64,000 nucleotides of DNA from CBDFLS01 sp965249185 (GTDB lineage Bacteria > Chloroflexota > Dehalococcoidia > Lucifugimonadales > Australimonadaceae), in contig CBDFLS010000002.1 of NCBI GenBank assembly GCA_965249185.1, forward strand, positions 2,046,001 through 2,110,000. The letters run 5' to 3'. How positions within the stretch are numbered: the first letter of the stretch is position 1; each line of letters begins with the position of its first letter. The notes beneath the pieces were generated by a model. The model worked only from the letters and a program-made list of their open reading frames with translations. It made no database searches and was not told the origin of the DNA. The position numbers were made by a program, and so were the translations under genes. This document shows, one piece after another, positions 10,375-18,877 of the stretch.

Positions 10375-11697
10375 CTATGAGAGCTCCCGGAGCGCCGTCA
10401 CGAGGCGGTCGATCTCGTCGCGACTGTTCAGCTCGGTGACGCACAGCAGCATGCCGTTGGGGAGCTGCTCGCCGATATCCAGTCCGCCGATGATGCCCCG
10501 CTCCAGCAGGGCGGCGTTCACCTCGGCCGGCGGCCGGGGGCAGGAGACGGCGAACTCCTGGAAGAAGACGCCGTCCATGGGCAGGCGGTAGCCGGGGATG
10601 CGGGCGATCTGCCCGGCGGCGTAGTGGGCCTTGTGGTAGCAGAGCTCCGCCACCTGCCGGAGGCCGCGCTTGCCCAGGCAGGCCACGTGGATGGTGGCCA
10701 TGAGGCCCACCAGGGCGGTGCTGGTGCAGATGTTGGAGGTGGCCCGCTCCCGCCTGATGTGCTGCTCCCGGGTCTGGAGGGCCAGCACGTAGCCGGTCCG
10801 GCCCTGGGCGTCGTTGGTGCGGCCAACGATGCGTCCCGGCATCTGGCGCAGGAACTCCTGCTTGCACGCGAAGAGCCCCACGTAGGGGCCGCCGAAGCTC
10901 GGGGGCACGCCCAGGGCCTGGCCCTCGGCGGTGGCGATGTCCACGTCATAGGCTCCCGGCGGCTTGAACAGGGCCACGGCCACCGGGTCCGTCGACGCGC
11001 AGACGAGGGCGCCATGCCCGTGGGCCACGGCGGTCAGCGCCTCTAGGTCCTCCAGGTAGCCGAAGAAGTTGGGGTGCTGTACCAGCAGGCATGCGGTGTC
11101 CTCCCGCAGCTCAGTGACGTCGGGGGGCACGGTATACACGCCGATCTCCTGGGGCTCGGCGTAGGTGCGAACCACCTCGGCGTAGCTGGGCGAGACGGTC
11201 TCGAGGACGGCCACCTGGGAGCGCCGGGTGACGCGGCAGGCCATGAGGGCCGCCTCGGCCAGGGCCGTGGCGCCGTCGTACATGCCGGCGTTGGCCACCT
11301 CCATCTCCAGGAGCTGGCAGACCATGGTCTGGAACTCGTAGGCGGTCTGGAGCGTGCCCTGGGCCACCTCCGGCTGGTAGGGGGTGTAGGAGGTCACGAA
11401 CTCGCCGCGGCCGGCAAGCGCCGCCACGACGGCCGGCGTGAAATGCCGGTAGACGCCCGCCCCCAGGAAGCAGGGGTGGCGGCCGGGCGCCTGGTTTCGC
11501 TCCGCCAGCCGGGCGAACTCCTGGGTCAGCTCCAGCTCCGATAGCGGCGGCGGCAGCCGCAGCTCCGGGTCCCGGTGCTCGGCGGGGATATCGAGGAACA
11601 GCTCCTCCACCGTGTTGACGCCCACGGCTCGGAGCATCTCCGCCTGATCGTCGGCGGTGCTGGGGAGATAGGGATGGGCGAAGGAGCGCTCTGCCAT
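10375..11697 (-). CDS. gcvPA: Glycine dehydrogenase (decarboxylating) subunit 1
   Basis: Alpha half of the split P-protein; it pairs with GcvPB. It is 440 residues, the usual size. Recognisable segments include the N-terminal YLPSTADD..ML, FLGAGVYRHFTPAVV, SYTPYQPEVAQGTLQ and GMYDGATALAEAALMA. The start at 11,697 (MAERSFAHPYLP) gives the family N-terminus; the longer frame from 11,799 would overlap gcvH by 41 bases. It sits between gcvH (61 bases upstream) and gcvPB (2 bases downstream), consistent with co-transcription. Confidence 0.94.
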   Translation of the reverse strand: MAERSFAHPYLPSTADDQAEMLRAVGVNTVEELFLDIPAEHRDPELRLPPPLSELELTQEFARLAERNQAPGRHPCFLGAGVYRHFTPAVVAALAGRGEFVTSYTPYQPEVAQGTLQTAYEFQTMVCQLLEMEVANAGMYDGATALAEAALMACRVTRRSQVAVLETVSPSYAEVVRTYAEPQEIGVYTVPPDVTELREDTACLLVQHPNFFGYLEDLEALTAVAHGHGALVCASTDPVAVALFKPPGAYDVDIATAEGQALGVPPSFGGPYVGLFACKQEFLRQMPGRIVGRTNDAQGRTGYVLALQTREQHIRRERATSNICTSTALVGLMATIHVACLGKRGLRQVAELCYHKAHYAAGQIARIPGYRLPMDGVFFQEFAVSCPRPPAEVNAALLERGIIGGLDIGEQLPNGMLLCVTELNSRDEIDRLVTALRELS

Positions 11698-11758
11698 ACC
11701 CACGCCTGCTATGCGCAGCGACGCGAGCGGTGGGGCGTGGCGGAGGAGATCGGGGACA

Positions 11759-12145
11759 TCATTGTCCGCCGACGTGGGCGTCGTACTGGGCGGCGTCAAG
11801 GAGGCTCTCCAGCCCGGAGGGGTCGGCGAGTCTCATGCGGACCAGCCATCCCTGGCCGTAGGGGTCCTGGTTCACCAGCTCCGGCTTGCGCGTCAGCTCC
11901 TGGTTCACCTCCAGCACCTCGCCGTTGACGGGCGAGTAGAGGTCGGAGACGGCCTTGACCGACTCCACCTCGCCTATTTTCTGGGACTGCTGGGCCTGGC
12001 TTCCCACCGCCGGCAGCTCCAGGTAGACCACATCGCCGAGCTCGTCCTGGGCGAACGCGCTGAGGCCGACCAGTGCGGTCCCGGCGGGCTCTAGCAGGAC
12101 CCACTCATGCTCCTTGGAGTATTTGCGGTCGGTGGGAGTCGCCAT
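11759..12145 (-). CDS. gcvH: Glycine cleavage system H protein
   Basis: The lipoylated shuttle protein. From the ATG at 12,145 it is 128 residues, the usual length. The lipoyl lysine lies in GEVESVKAVSD (about residue 64), in a biotinyl/lipoyl hairpin; HEW occurs near the N-terminus. A GTG two codons upstream is in frame, but AGGTGA is placed for this ATG. The gcvT stop is two bases upstream, so translation may be coupled. Confidence 0.95.
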   Translation of the reverse strand: MATPTDRKYSKEHEWVLLEPAGTALVGLSAFAQDELGDVVYLELPAVGSQAQQSQKIGEVESVKAVSDLYSPVNGEVLEVNQELTRKPELVNQDPYGQGWLVRMRLADPSGLESLLDAAQYDAHVGGQ

Positions 12146-12147
12146 GC

Positions 12148-13248
12148 TCACCTGGGTCGAGAATAAAAGGGCAGGGGGACGGTCTCCACTTCGATGGCCC
12201 TGCCTCGAACGTCCACCGACAGGCGGATGCCGGGGACGGAGAGTCGAGCCGGAACATAGCCGAGGCCAATATTCATGTCAAGGGTGGGGGAGTAGCCGCC
12301 GCTGGTGACCTCGCCTATCGTTTCGCCATCCGCCCGGATGGGCGAGTGAGCGCGGGGGAGCGCGCCTTTCGCCAGGGCCCGGAAGCCCGCCAGCCGGCGG
12401 GGGGCGCCATCCGACCGGATGCGGCCCAGCGCCTCGGCGCCGCAGAAGCTCTCTTTCTCCCAGGCCACGAACCGCTCCAGCCCCGCCTCGACGGGGTTGG
12501 TGGCGGGCGAGATGTCGCTGCCATGGAGGGGCAGCGCGGCCTCCAATCGCAGGACGTCGCGGGCGCCCAGGCCGCAAGGCGACGCTCTTCCCTGGACCAG
12601 CAGGCCCCAGAGCCAGGCCGCGTCCGCCGCCGGGGGCATGAGCTCAACGCCGTCCTCGCCGGTGTACCCGGTGCGGGCGATGAGCACCGCGCGCCCCTGT
12701 AGCACGGTCTCCGCGCATCGGAATGGCCTGACATCCCGGATATCGAAGGCGAACGCTTGGGCCATGATTCCGCCGGCGCCCGGGCCCTGGAGCGCGAGCA
12801 TGGAGACTCGCTCCGTCTCGTCCACCACCGAGGCGCGGGGGAAGCGCTGGTCGCGCCAGTGCTCCAGCCACTTCAGCACCTCCGGCGTGTTGGCGGCGTT
12901 GGCCACGAGCAGGAACCGCTGTTCTCCCAGCCGGTAGGCGATGCCGTCGTCGATGATGCCGCCCTCCCGGTTGCAGAGGAGACCGTACCGGGCGCGGCCC
13001 ACCGGCATCTCCGGCCCGATATCGGCGGTGTGGACCCAGTTGAGCAGCGCCCCGGCGCTGGGCCCCTCGATGGCGATACGGCCCATGTGGGAGACGTCGA
13101 AGAGTCCGGCGTGGGTGCGGACGGCCTGCGCTTCGGCCAGGATGCCTTGGTACTGGACCGGCATATCCCAGCCGCCGAAGGGCACCATGCGCGCGCCCAG
13201 GCCGGCGTGGGCCGCGTGGAGTGGAGTGCGGCGGAGCGTGGAGGCCAT
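12148..13248 (-). CDS. gcvT: Aminomethyltransferase (T protein)
   Basis: Moves the methylene group from GcvH-aminomethyl-lipoate to tetrahydrofolate, releasing ammonia. It is 366 residues with PFGGWDMPVQY near 23-33, FDVSHMG near 50, the folate-contact region IIDDGIAYR and the ARTGYTGEDGVEL segment near 190. It is the first gene of the four-gene operon. The 80 bases upstream lead to the tRNA-Arg-derived repeat at 13,329; I see no glycine riboswitch there. Lipoamide dehydrogenase (L protein) is not in the window. Confidence 0.95.
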   Translation of the reverse strand: MASTLRRTPLHAAHAGLGARMVPFGGWDMPVQYQGILAEAQAVRTHAGLFDVSHMGRIAIEGPSAGALLNWVHTADIGPEMPVGRARYGLLCNREGGIIDDGIAYRLGEQRFLLVANAANTPEVLKWLEHWRDQRFPRASVVDETERVSMLALQGPGAGGIMAQAFAFDIRDVRPFRCAETVLQGRAVLIARTGYTGEDGVELMPPAADAAWLWGLLVQGRASPCGLGARDVLRLEAALPLHGSDISPATNPVEAGLERFVAWEKESFCGAEALGRIRSDGAPRRLAGFRALAKGALPRAHSPIRADGETIGEVTSGGYSPTLDMNIGLGYVPARLSVPGIRLSVDVRGRAIEVETVPLPFYSRPR

Positions 13249-13328
13249 GGGGTGTAGCTTAGCACCCCTCGGCGGAGATTCCAGGGGCGCCGACGGTCTA
13301 TTTTGGCTGTGGTCAGCTTAAGAAATAG

Positions 13329-13371
13329 TGGCCCGCCCGGAGGGATTCGAACCCACGACCCTCGGTTCCGA
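13329..13371 (-). repeat. 43-bp copy of the tRNA-Arg 3' end (attachment-site-like)
   Basis: Identical over 43 bases to 15,125-15,167, which is the CCA end, acceptor 3' strand, T-arm and part of the anticodon stem of tRNA-Arg(TCG). Identity ends inside the anticodon stem and the 5' half of a tRNA is absent, so it is not a gene. Its position downstream of the tRNA 3' end is where a distal att site would be left by an element integrating into the tRNA. Confidence 0.85.
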
Positions 13372-13488
13372 GGTCCGATACCCAGCGTCCGTGGGAGTCT
13401 CTCAACAACCGCAGCGTACCAATAAAACCCCCCGGCTTGGCTGTCAAATCAAGTGCCAATCGACCGTAGGTGGCACGAGCAATTAACG

Positions 13489-13728
13489 CTATGGAGGCGA
13501 TTGCGAATCTTGGGGAGTGAGGTCCGAGAGCCTATTCCTCAGGCGTGTTCGTGCCTTCTTGAGGCGGGTGATGCCTCGGTTCGTTTGGAGCTGCAACTCG
13601 TTCACCATCTCATCCATCCCGCGCTGCGCGAACAGCACTCGAATATATCCGAGCTCTTTGAGTTTCGACTCGATCCGGGCCAACTCATCGCGTATGGCCG
13701 TTGGTGTTGTCGGAAGCTTGGGGCTCAT
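13489..13728 (-). CDS. Small helical protein of unknown function (islet gene)
   Basis: A 79-residue protein from MSPKLPTTP; an ATG 14 codons upstream (13,770) is also possible. I do not recognise a family. It is charged and predicted helical, with IRDELARIESKLKELG and a basic tail TRLKKARTRLRNRLSDL that could form a coiled coil or bind nucleic acid. No clear ribosome site is seen. It lies between the att-like repeat and the membrane protein gene. Confidence 0.45.
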   Translation of the reverse strand: MSPKLPTTPTAIRDELARIESKLKELGYIRVLFAQRGMDEMVNELQLQTNRGITRLKKARTRLRNRLSDLTPQDSQSPP

Positions 13729-13891
13729 CGGGTGGGATTGTAGCCCATGAACGGCACGGTGCGCATCCATACGACAGGCGCCATCGGTCCCTCGTGAGTG
13801 CTGTGCGAGCGTCCAACTTCAGCAATGGGAACGCGAAGAGAAGGGAGGTCGACTCAGAATTCTCATAACGCTGTCAGCGTCGGCAATGCGT

Positions 13892-14272
13892 CTAGCTGCG
13901 GTCTATGGCGCGCTCTTCTGAGGCGGTCTGCTTTCGGGCCATGTGGCCACCGATGATAGCGCCGACGCCTCCCATGACCGCTGTGTAGACCAGGACCACG
14001 CCGCCGATAAGGCCCAGGGCTTGCTGAACGCGCTGGGACAGGAGTCCGCTGCCGAAGGAGTCTAGCCCGACGACGATAATTACTATGGGGGCCACCATAA
14101 ACAGGCCCATGGCCAGCCCTATCTGGATGGCTTTCGAGGAAGTGGCCCCAGTTCTGAACCCCGCTGTGTACCCCCCTACAAGGGGCCCCAAAGGGCCGGT
14201 GATGAAGTGGAGGATGGGGGGTAGGAGCATCCCAAGGGCAATGAGCGCTCCGATTAACGAATTCTTGAGCAT
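13892..14272 (-). CDS. Small integral membrane protein (islet gene)
   Basis: A 126-residue protein with three hydrophobic segments: about 5-30 (LIGALIALGMLLPPILHFI, GPLGPLVGGY), 48-68 (IGLAMGLFMVAPIVIIVVGL) and 85-110 (LGLIGGVVLVYTAVMGGVGA). It has glycine-rich turns and a charged C-terminal tail ARKQTASEERAIDRS. The glycine-rich GGYTAGFRTGATSSKAIQIG resembles small DUF5518-like membrane proteins, but the match is weak. The ATG lies in an 18-bp tandem duplication and has no clear Shine-Dalgarno sequence. Confidence 0.55.
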   Translation of the reverse strand: MLKNSLIGALIALGMLLPPILHFITGPLGPLVGGYTAGFRTGATSSKAIQIGLAMGLFMVAPIVIIVVGLDSFGSGLLSQRVQQALGLIGGVVLVYTAVMGGVGAIIGGHMARKQTASEERAIDRS

Positions 14273-14299
14273 GGCAAAGGGCTTGAGCGTGGCAAAGGG
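14264..14299. repeat. Tandem 18-bp duplication across a start codon
   Basis: Two adjacent 18-bp units (14,264-14,281 and 14,282-14,299) differ at one base: CAT in one and CGT in the other. The first carries the ATG of the membrane protein gene; in the second it would read ACG. Slippage has duplicated the translation start region. Confidence 0.8.
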
Positions 14300-14367
14300 T
14301 TAGTGCTGCCAGGCGCCGCGAGGACGTTGCCGGGATGACGAGGGCGACTGCAACCGTCCATAACGCT

Positions 14368-14943
14368 CTAGGCTGGGTCGGGGATCCACTTCGCGTTGGG
14401 CGGGGGCACTTGTGAGAGGACATCCTGGGCGGCGGCCGTAATGCCGGGCATTGCAGCCTCGATCTCCGCCCCGTCGACCCTGCCGGCCAGATCGTGGGCC
14501 CCGGCGTATTCCAGCATCTGGACCAGCCGGGTCCGAAGGCGCTCCAGCGCCCAGGCAACGGGCTCTCCGTCGGCGATGGTGTCGAGGTGAATGCGCCCAG
14601 GCTTGACCTCGCCGGAAGCGTAGACATAGTGATAGTGAGGTACCTGGGCGAAACAGTCGAACCGCAGGTACTCCGCGGATTCCCCTTCTTCATCGCCGTA
14701 CACGTGTATCGAGATGCCGCTCTCGCGTACGGCCCCTCCATTTGCCTCGTAGCCGTCGGCCAGCTTGCGCGCCGTGGCAAGGTCGATGCCTCTTGTAGCG
14801 TGGAACGCCGCCACCGAATCGTCGGTCATCACGATAGGCTCGATCCCAAGGGTGACCGCTCCCGCCTGGATGTACTTGGTGCGCTCGGGTATGGCCGGTG
14901 TGAGTCCTCGACCAGGAAGGCTTGCGGAGTTGTTGTGTCCCAT
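14368..14943 (-). CDS. Conserved-looking hypothetical protein (islet gene)
   Basis: A 191-residue soluble protein, no signal peptide or membrane segment. The ATG at 14,943 follows GAGGAGG at about 13 bases. Recognisable stretches are VAAFHATRGIDLATARKLADG, GISIHVYGDEEG and FAQVPHYHYVY, with a His-rich PHYHY core. The sequence looks like a folded alpha/beta domain. I cannot assign a function. It is the first gene of the islet and reads away from the tRNA. Confidence 0.6.
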   Translation of the reverse strand: MGHNNSASLPGRGLTPAIPERTKYIQAGAVTLGIEPIVMTDDSVAAFHATRGIDLATARKLADGYEANGGAVRESGISIHVYGDEEGESAEYLRFDCFAQVPHYHYVYASGEVKPGRIHLDTIADGEPVAWALERLRTRLVQMLEYAGAHDLAGRVDGAEIEAAMPGITAAAQDVLSQVPPPNAKWIPDPA

Positions 14944-15124
14944 GTTCGGTGTAGCCTCCTCGGCTGATGGTCTTCTCGATCGTAAGAGATAGCCGGTCCT
15001 TGCGACGTCTTCGATAGCTCAACTGAGACGCCGACATAGTAATTGCGAGTCGCACTAAAGGTCAATTTAACGCAGCCGGTTGCCTCGTGGGGTACCGCAC
15101 ATCTGCAATTAGGCCCCAAAAAAC

Positions 15125-15200
15125 TGGCCCGCCCGGAGGGATTCGAACCCACGACCCTCGGTTCCGAAGACCGATGCTCTATCCACTGAGCTACGGGCGG
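15125..15200 (-). tRNA. tRNA-Arg (anticodon TCG)
   Basis: The complement folds as a full cloverleaf: acceptor CCGCCCG/CGGGCGG, discriminator G, encoded CCA, D-arm GCTCAGTGGATAGAGC, anticodon loop CTTCGGA on a TCGGT/ACCGA stem, T-loop GTTCGAATC. The anticodon is TCG. Its 3' 43 bases are repeated at 13,329. Confidence 0.97.
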
Positions 15201-15207
15201 GTAGGGG

Positions 15208-15639
15208 CTATGTAGCGGGGCTGTGCGAGAAGATATGGCGGGGGATGAGCCGGAAGGTCACGCTGCCGAACCTGTCCTCCCGGTAGTCCTCCGCGAAGGC
15301 GCGGCCCTTCTCCTCGCCATAGTAGCGCAGCGCCATGGCCAGCACCAGATCGTAGAGAGGCCGCTCCGTCTCCTCCACCGGGCCGTCCATCGTCACCATG
15401 GCGTGGGGCAGCTCCCTGTGGTCCACGCAGAGCGAGGCGTGGGGCCGACGCTTCAGGTTGCGCCACTTGAGGCTGCCGCGGAACGTGAACATGTGGGCGG
15501 CGCCATCCTCCCACTGGTACCAGATGGGCGCCAGGCGGGGCCGGCCCTCCCCGTCCAACGTGCCGATCACCGCGATGAACGGCTGTCCCAGGAAGGCGTC
15601 GAGCTCCCCGGAGGACATACTCTTGATCTCGTAGACCAT
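15208..15639 (-). CDS. Pyridoxamine-5'-phosphate-oxidase-fold (F420/FMN-dependent) protein
   Basis: A 143-residue split-barrel protein. The start at 15,639 (MVYEIKSMSSGELDAFL) removes 72 low-quality residues of the longer frame. Family features are FIAVIGTLDGEGRPRLAPIWYQWEDG, MFTFRGSLKWRNLKRRPHASLCVD, and the VTMDGPVEE strand. These match the PPOX-class F420/FMN-dependent oxidoreductases of about 130-150 residues, which reduce cofactors or small molecules. The cofactor cannot be told from sequence. It lies 8 bases from tRNA-Arg and ends in a short HIFSHSPAT tail. Confidence 0.85.
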   Translation of the reverse strand: MVYEIKSMSSGELDAFLGQPFIAVIGTLDGEGRPRLAPIWYQWEDGAAHMFTFRGSLKWRNLKRRPHASLCVDHRELPHAMVTMDGPVEETERPLYDLVLAMALRYYGEEKGRAFAEDYREDRFGSVTFRLIPRHIFSHSPAT

Positions 15640-15727
15640 GGGCCTGGGCTCGCCTCCCCGGTGTCCGCGACCGTGCATTGGGCGCAAGCCATGATACCAC
15701 GCGGCCACGGGGAGCCCTGCGGGGGCG

Positions 15728-16804
15728 CTACCGCGACTGTCCCAGCTTGAGCGAGGGCAGGGCGTCCCGTATCTCGTCCACGTGCACCGCGTAGAAGGTG
15801 CCGACCACGCGCTGGCCGCCGGCCGTCTGCTCCTGCACCGCCCGCACCATGCCAACTACGAAGCCGCCGGCGTCCAACACCGGGCCTCCGCTATCGCCGG
15901 GGTCCACCGGAACGTCCATCTCCAGATTCAGGCCCAGGCCGCCGGCCCCGAAGTCGATCACCTGTGAGAAAACCCCCACGTTTGCCGCGGCGGCTCCCAC
16001 CGTGCCGTCGTCCTTGACCCCGGCGCCGGAGTAGCCCAGGGCCATCAGCGAACGGGCGATATCGTCGGTGGTGATCTCGCCCAGCGGCAGCGGCACAACT
16101 CCCTCGGGGAGCTGAGCAATCGCGGCGTTGAAGGTCAGGAGCGCAATGTCCCGCTGAGCGTCGGTGGCCAGGACAGTCGCCGAGAATGGTGGGTCTCCGG
16201 ACTGCCGCACAGTGACGGTGGTGAAGCCGGAGACCACATGCTCGTTGGTCAGGATGAGGCCGGGCTCGATGAGCCAGCCGGAGCCGGTCCCCACGGGCGT
16301 TTCGATGAAGAAAACCGAATTCCATACGCGGTTGTAGGCAGCGTTGAAGTCCACCACGGGCTGCGGGGTGGCGCTGGGCTGGGGCGTGGGTGTTGGCTGC
16401 GGCGTGGCCGTGGGCAGTGGTGTTGGGAAGGTGACCGGCGTGGCCGTCGCCTGGGGGGTCGCCGTGGGCAATGGAGTGGGAAAGGTGACCGGCGTGGGCG
16501 TGGGCGGGAAGGCGACGGGAGTAGCCGTTGGCAGGGGCGTGGGGAAAGTGACCGGCGTGGCCGTAGGCGGGAAGGCGACGGGAGTAGCCGTTGGCAGGGG
16601 CGTGGGGAAAGTGACCGGCGTGGCCGTAGGCGGGAAGGCGACGGGAGTAGCCGTGGGCAATGGCGTGGGAAAGTAGATGGACGTGGGAGTGGGAACCGCA
16701 GTGAGCGCCGCCACGATCCGTTGGTCGGCCAGACGCTGGACCTCCTCGTCGGACGGCCCGCACGAGGCGAGCATGGCAACGCCAAGAGCGGTGGTAAGGA
16801 GCAC
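15728..16804 (-). CDS. Lipoprotein trypsin-like serine protease with Pro/Thr-rich stalk
   Basis: A 358-residue protein beginning at a GTG. Residues 1-15 end in the lipobox LASC, so it is probably a membrane-anchored lipoprotein. Residues 38-145 are a Pro/Thr/Ala-rich stalk with 21-residue repeats (TPLPTATPVAFPPTATPVTF type). The C-terminal domain is an S1 (trypsin/HtrA-like) protease with all triad residues: H in LTNEHVVSGF, D in QRDIALLTF, S in DPGDSGGPVLDAGG. No PDZ domain follows. Likely an extracytoplasmic quality-control or processing protease. The signal peptide is short and lacks a Lys/Arg after the start, so a further-upstream start is possible. Confidence 0.85.
   Translation of the reverse strand: MLLTTALGVAMLASCGPSDEEVQRLADQRIVAALTAVPTPTSIYFPTPLPTATPVAFPPTATPVTFPTPLPTATPVAFPPTATPVTFPTPLPTATPVAFPPTPTPVTFPTPLPTATPQATATPVTFPTPLPTATPQPTPTPQPSATPQPVVDFNAAYNRVWNSVFFIETPVGTGSGWLIEPGLILTNEHVVSGFTTVTVRQSGDPPFSATVLATDAQRDIALLTFNAAIAQLPEGVVPLPLGEITTDDIARSLMALGYSGAGVKDDGTVGAAAANVGVFSQVIDFGAGGLGLNLEMDVPVDPGDSGGPVLDAGGFVVGMVRAVQEQTAGGQRVVGTFYAVHVDEIRDALPSLKLGQSR
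16490..16678. repeat. 63-bp tandem repeats coding the protease stalk
   Basis: The 10-mer GGCGACGGGA recurs at 16,511, 16,574 and 16,637, exactly 63 bases apart, and the units are nearly identical. Each unit codes 21 residues. A shorter, more diverged repeat extends to about 16,430. Copy number is likely to vary between strains. Confidence 0.9.
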
Positions 16805-16974
16805 CTTGGCGCGAAGAGCCAGGGCTATCAGGCGATACCCCTTGAAAGCAGCACCACGGGCTTCGCTGACCGCGGATATTGTAGAGTGGCGTGACGCATG
16901 GGTCGTTGGGCGAGTCTATCAGGGCACCGTGCCGGCGTGCAGCGGCTGGACGCCACGCCCTGGGGTGGTCAGCG

Positions 16975-17517
16975 ATGACGACGGAAGAGCTGGTCATAGG
17001 CATCGTTCGGGTAGCCGGCTCGCTGCCGGTGCTCTGGTGGCCCTTCGTCGGCGCCATCATCGCCATCCTGGTCGATTTCTCCGACCTGTTCATGATGAAC
17101 CTGCTGGACCTGGGCGGGCTCCGGGACTATCAGGCCTTCGACAAGTGGGTAGACCTGGCTTATATGGCGACCTTCCTGGCGGTCGCGCTCCGGTGGCGGG
17201 GCACGGCTAGGAACGTGGCTATCGGGCTCTTCGTCTTCCGTATCGCGGGCGTGGGAGCGTTCGAGCTGGTGGGCTGGCGCGGGCTCCTGCTCTTCTTCCC
17301 GAACCTCTTCGAGTTCTGGGTGGTCTTTGTGCCCGGGCTCCGGCGGATCAAGCCCCGGTACGCGCTGACGCCCATGCGTGCGGCCGTCTGGCTGGCGCCG
17401 CTGCTGGCGCTCAAGGAGTTCCAGGAGTATGCGCTGCACTGGGGCCAGTGGCTCGATAAGTACCGCGCGGTCGATGTGGTGGCGGACTGGTGGAACGCGC
17501 TCCGGGGTCTCTTTTAG
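16975..17517 (+). CDS. Integral membrane protein of unknown function
   Basis: A 180-residue protein with four or five hydrophobic segments (about 19-40, 63-75, 85-105, 110-128, 140-153). The ATG at 16,975 follows GGGGTGG. It is rich in Trp and Phe. I recognise no family; the YALTPMRAAVWLAPLLALKEFQEYALHW stretch near the C-terminus may help in searches. The gene reads rightward, diverging from the protease. Its stop overlaps the reconstructed stop of the converging oxygenase gene. Confidence 0.7.
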   Translation: MTTEELVIGIVRVAGSLPVLWWPFVGAIIAILVDFSDLFMMNLLDLGGLRDYQAFDKWVDLAYMATFLAVALRWRGTARNVAIGLFVFRIAGVGAFELVGWRGLLLFFPNLFEFWVVFVPGLRRIKPRYALTPMRAAVWLAPLLALKEFQEYALHWGQWLDKYRAVDVVADWWNALRGLF

Positions 17518-18828
17518 CGGGGGGGGGGGGGACTTGAGCGACTCCTCCGCCACCTGCCGGCCCAGGTCCCGCAGCAGCCGCCGGTCCTCCTCCGGCGTGG
17601 GCGCCGGGGGAACGCGCATCACCTTGTCCAGGACGTAGCTGGGGATGGCGCCCGCGTCCTGGCCGGGGTAGGGGATGCCGGCGGGGTCGTCCCCCTCCTG
17701 GACCGACCGGATGCTGCGCCGGACCATGTTCCGCAGCATGATGATCCCCCGGTCCGTGGTGGCCAGGTGCTCCAGGGCGTGGACCTCGATGGGCCGCTGG
17801 CTCACCTGCGCGTCGTAGTCGCCGGGCACCTGCTGGCGCTCCTGGTAGGAGCGCTGGTCCGATTGGCCGAAGCCGGTTTCCCTGCCGCGGTCCTCGTCCT
17901 CGTTGGCCCACCAGAAGCCGATGTGCATGCAACTGGTGTCGTCGATGGGCACGGTCCACCAGGTGAGCCAGGATCCCTTGTTGGGACTGCCGTCCGCGGA
18001 CTTCCCGCCCTCTAGATGCTTGGAGAGCTCGGGCATCTGGTTGATGTTGGGAAAGATATAGTCGCTGACCAGCACCCACACGAAGTCTCCGATGCGGCGG
18101 GAGTCGATGCTCACCATACCGACGGGTGTCTCCATGTAGTCCCACTCCACGTCCCGGTGGCCCACGCTTTCCATGCCGAGCTGCGTGGCGAAGTCGACGT
18201 TGCCCGCCATGCTATGGAGAAAGTAGAAGTGGGAGGGGTCCATGGCGTTCTCGCGCACCTGGAGCTAGGTGCAGGGCCAGAAGAGCCGGACATTGGTGAG
18301 GAGCCGCTTGCCCCCCAGCTTTGGCATCTTCTCATAGGTGTCGAAGACGGGGAACTCGGGGCGCTTCTCCGGCGGGCCCATGTAGGCGAAGACGAGCCCG
18401 TTGTACTCGTGAGTGGGGTACGCGCCGTGACAGAGCCGGTCCTTCAGCGTGCTCTCGGCCGGCTCGCCGGGGGTTTCCAGGATCTTGCCATCCACGTCGT
18501 AGAGCCAGGCGTGGTAGCAGCAGCGGATGCCCCGCTCCTCTATCTGGCCGAACTCCAGCGACGTGCCCCGGTGGGAGCAGTGGAGCTCCAGCAGGCCGAC
18601 CTGGCCCGAGCGGTCGCGGAACACCACTAGGTCCTCGCCCAGGATGCGGACGGCCACGGGCAGGTCCTTCAGCTCGTCCGAGATGGCCACGGGATGCCAG
18701 AAGCGGCGAAACCACTCGCCGCCGGGGGTGCCGGGGCCCACGTGGGTGAGCTCGGCGTCCTCGGAGGGCACTTCGTTGTGGAGGTACGCGCCGTAGGGGA
18801 CGTTGAGGAACGTGGGCTGCGTGGCCAT
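17514..18828 (-). pseudogene. Rieske oxygenase alpha subunit, broken by a TAG codon and a homopolymer shift
   Basis: Paralog of the intact gene just upstream. The N-terminal part (ATG 18,828, strong GGAGGAG site) carries the Rieske motif CSHR...CCYH. At 18,265-18,267 an in-frame TAG stands where the paralog has the Trp of ACNWLQV, a single-base TGG-to-TAG change. The same frame continues with RENAMDPSHFYFLH, the mononuclear-iron ligands, and the rest of the protein. At 17,519-17,531 a run of 13 G (C in the gene) precedes the end; with one base fewer a TAA follows at once (17,514-17,516), overlapping the neighbouring stop. Two lesions suggest decay, but sequencing error at either is possible. 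Confidence 0.8.
17519..17531. repeat. 13-base G homopolymer at the oxygenase 3' end
   Basis: Thirteen consecutive G on the + strand (C in the leftward gene). Prone to slippage and to sequencing error. As written, the oxygenase frame runs on antisense to the membrane protein; a one-base shorter run restores an immediate stop. Confidence 0.9.
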
Positions 18829-18877
18829 ACTCCTCTCCTCCTTAACCATCGTGCTCAGCCGGCATGGCGCCCGGGCG

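Larger units (their letters stand above)
13329..15167. mobile_element. Remnant islet integrated at tRNA-Arg
   Basis: A 1.8-kb segment bounded by 43-bp direct repeats derived from the tRNA-Arg 3' end. It holds three leftward genes of unknown function and no integrase. It looks like the remains of an integrated element, or a small element moved by a recombinase supplied in trans. The repeats are still identical, which suggests either recent insertion or selection and conversion by the tRNA copy. Confidence 0.6.

Noticed and set aside
13249..13328. Glycine riboswitch before gcvT
   Set aside because: The 80 bases available lack the conserved tandem aptamer features.
13329..13371. Second tRNA-Arg gene
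   Set aside because: Only the 3' half is present; no D-arm or 5' acceptor strand.
14368..14943. Islet as a prophage remnant
   Set aside because: No phage structural, lysis or replication gene is present among its three genes.
16969..17513. Extension of the broken oxygenase past the homopolymer
   Set aside because: It reads antisense to the membrane protein gene; a one-base correction gives an immediate stop.
18265..18267. TAG in the oxygenase gene as pyrrolysine
   Set aside because: It replaces a Trp by one base change, lies in a gene with a second lesion, and no pyl genes are seen.
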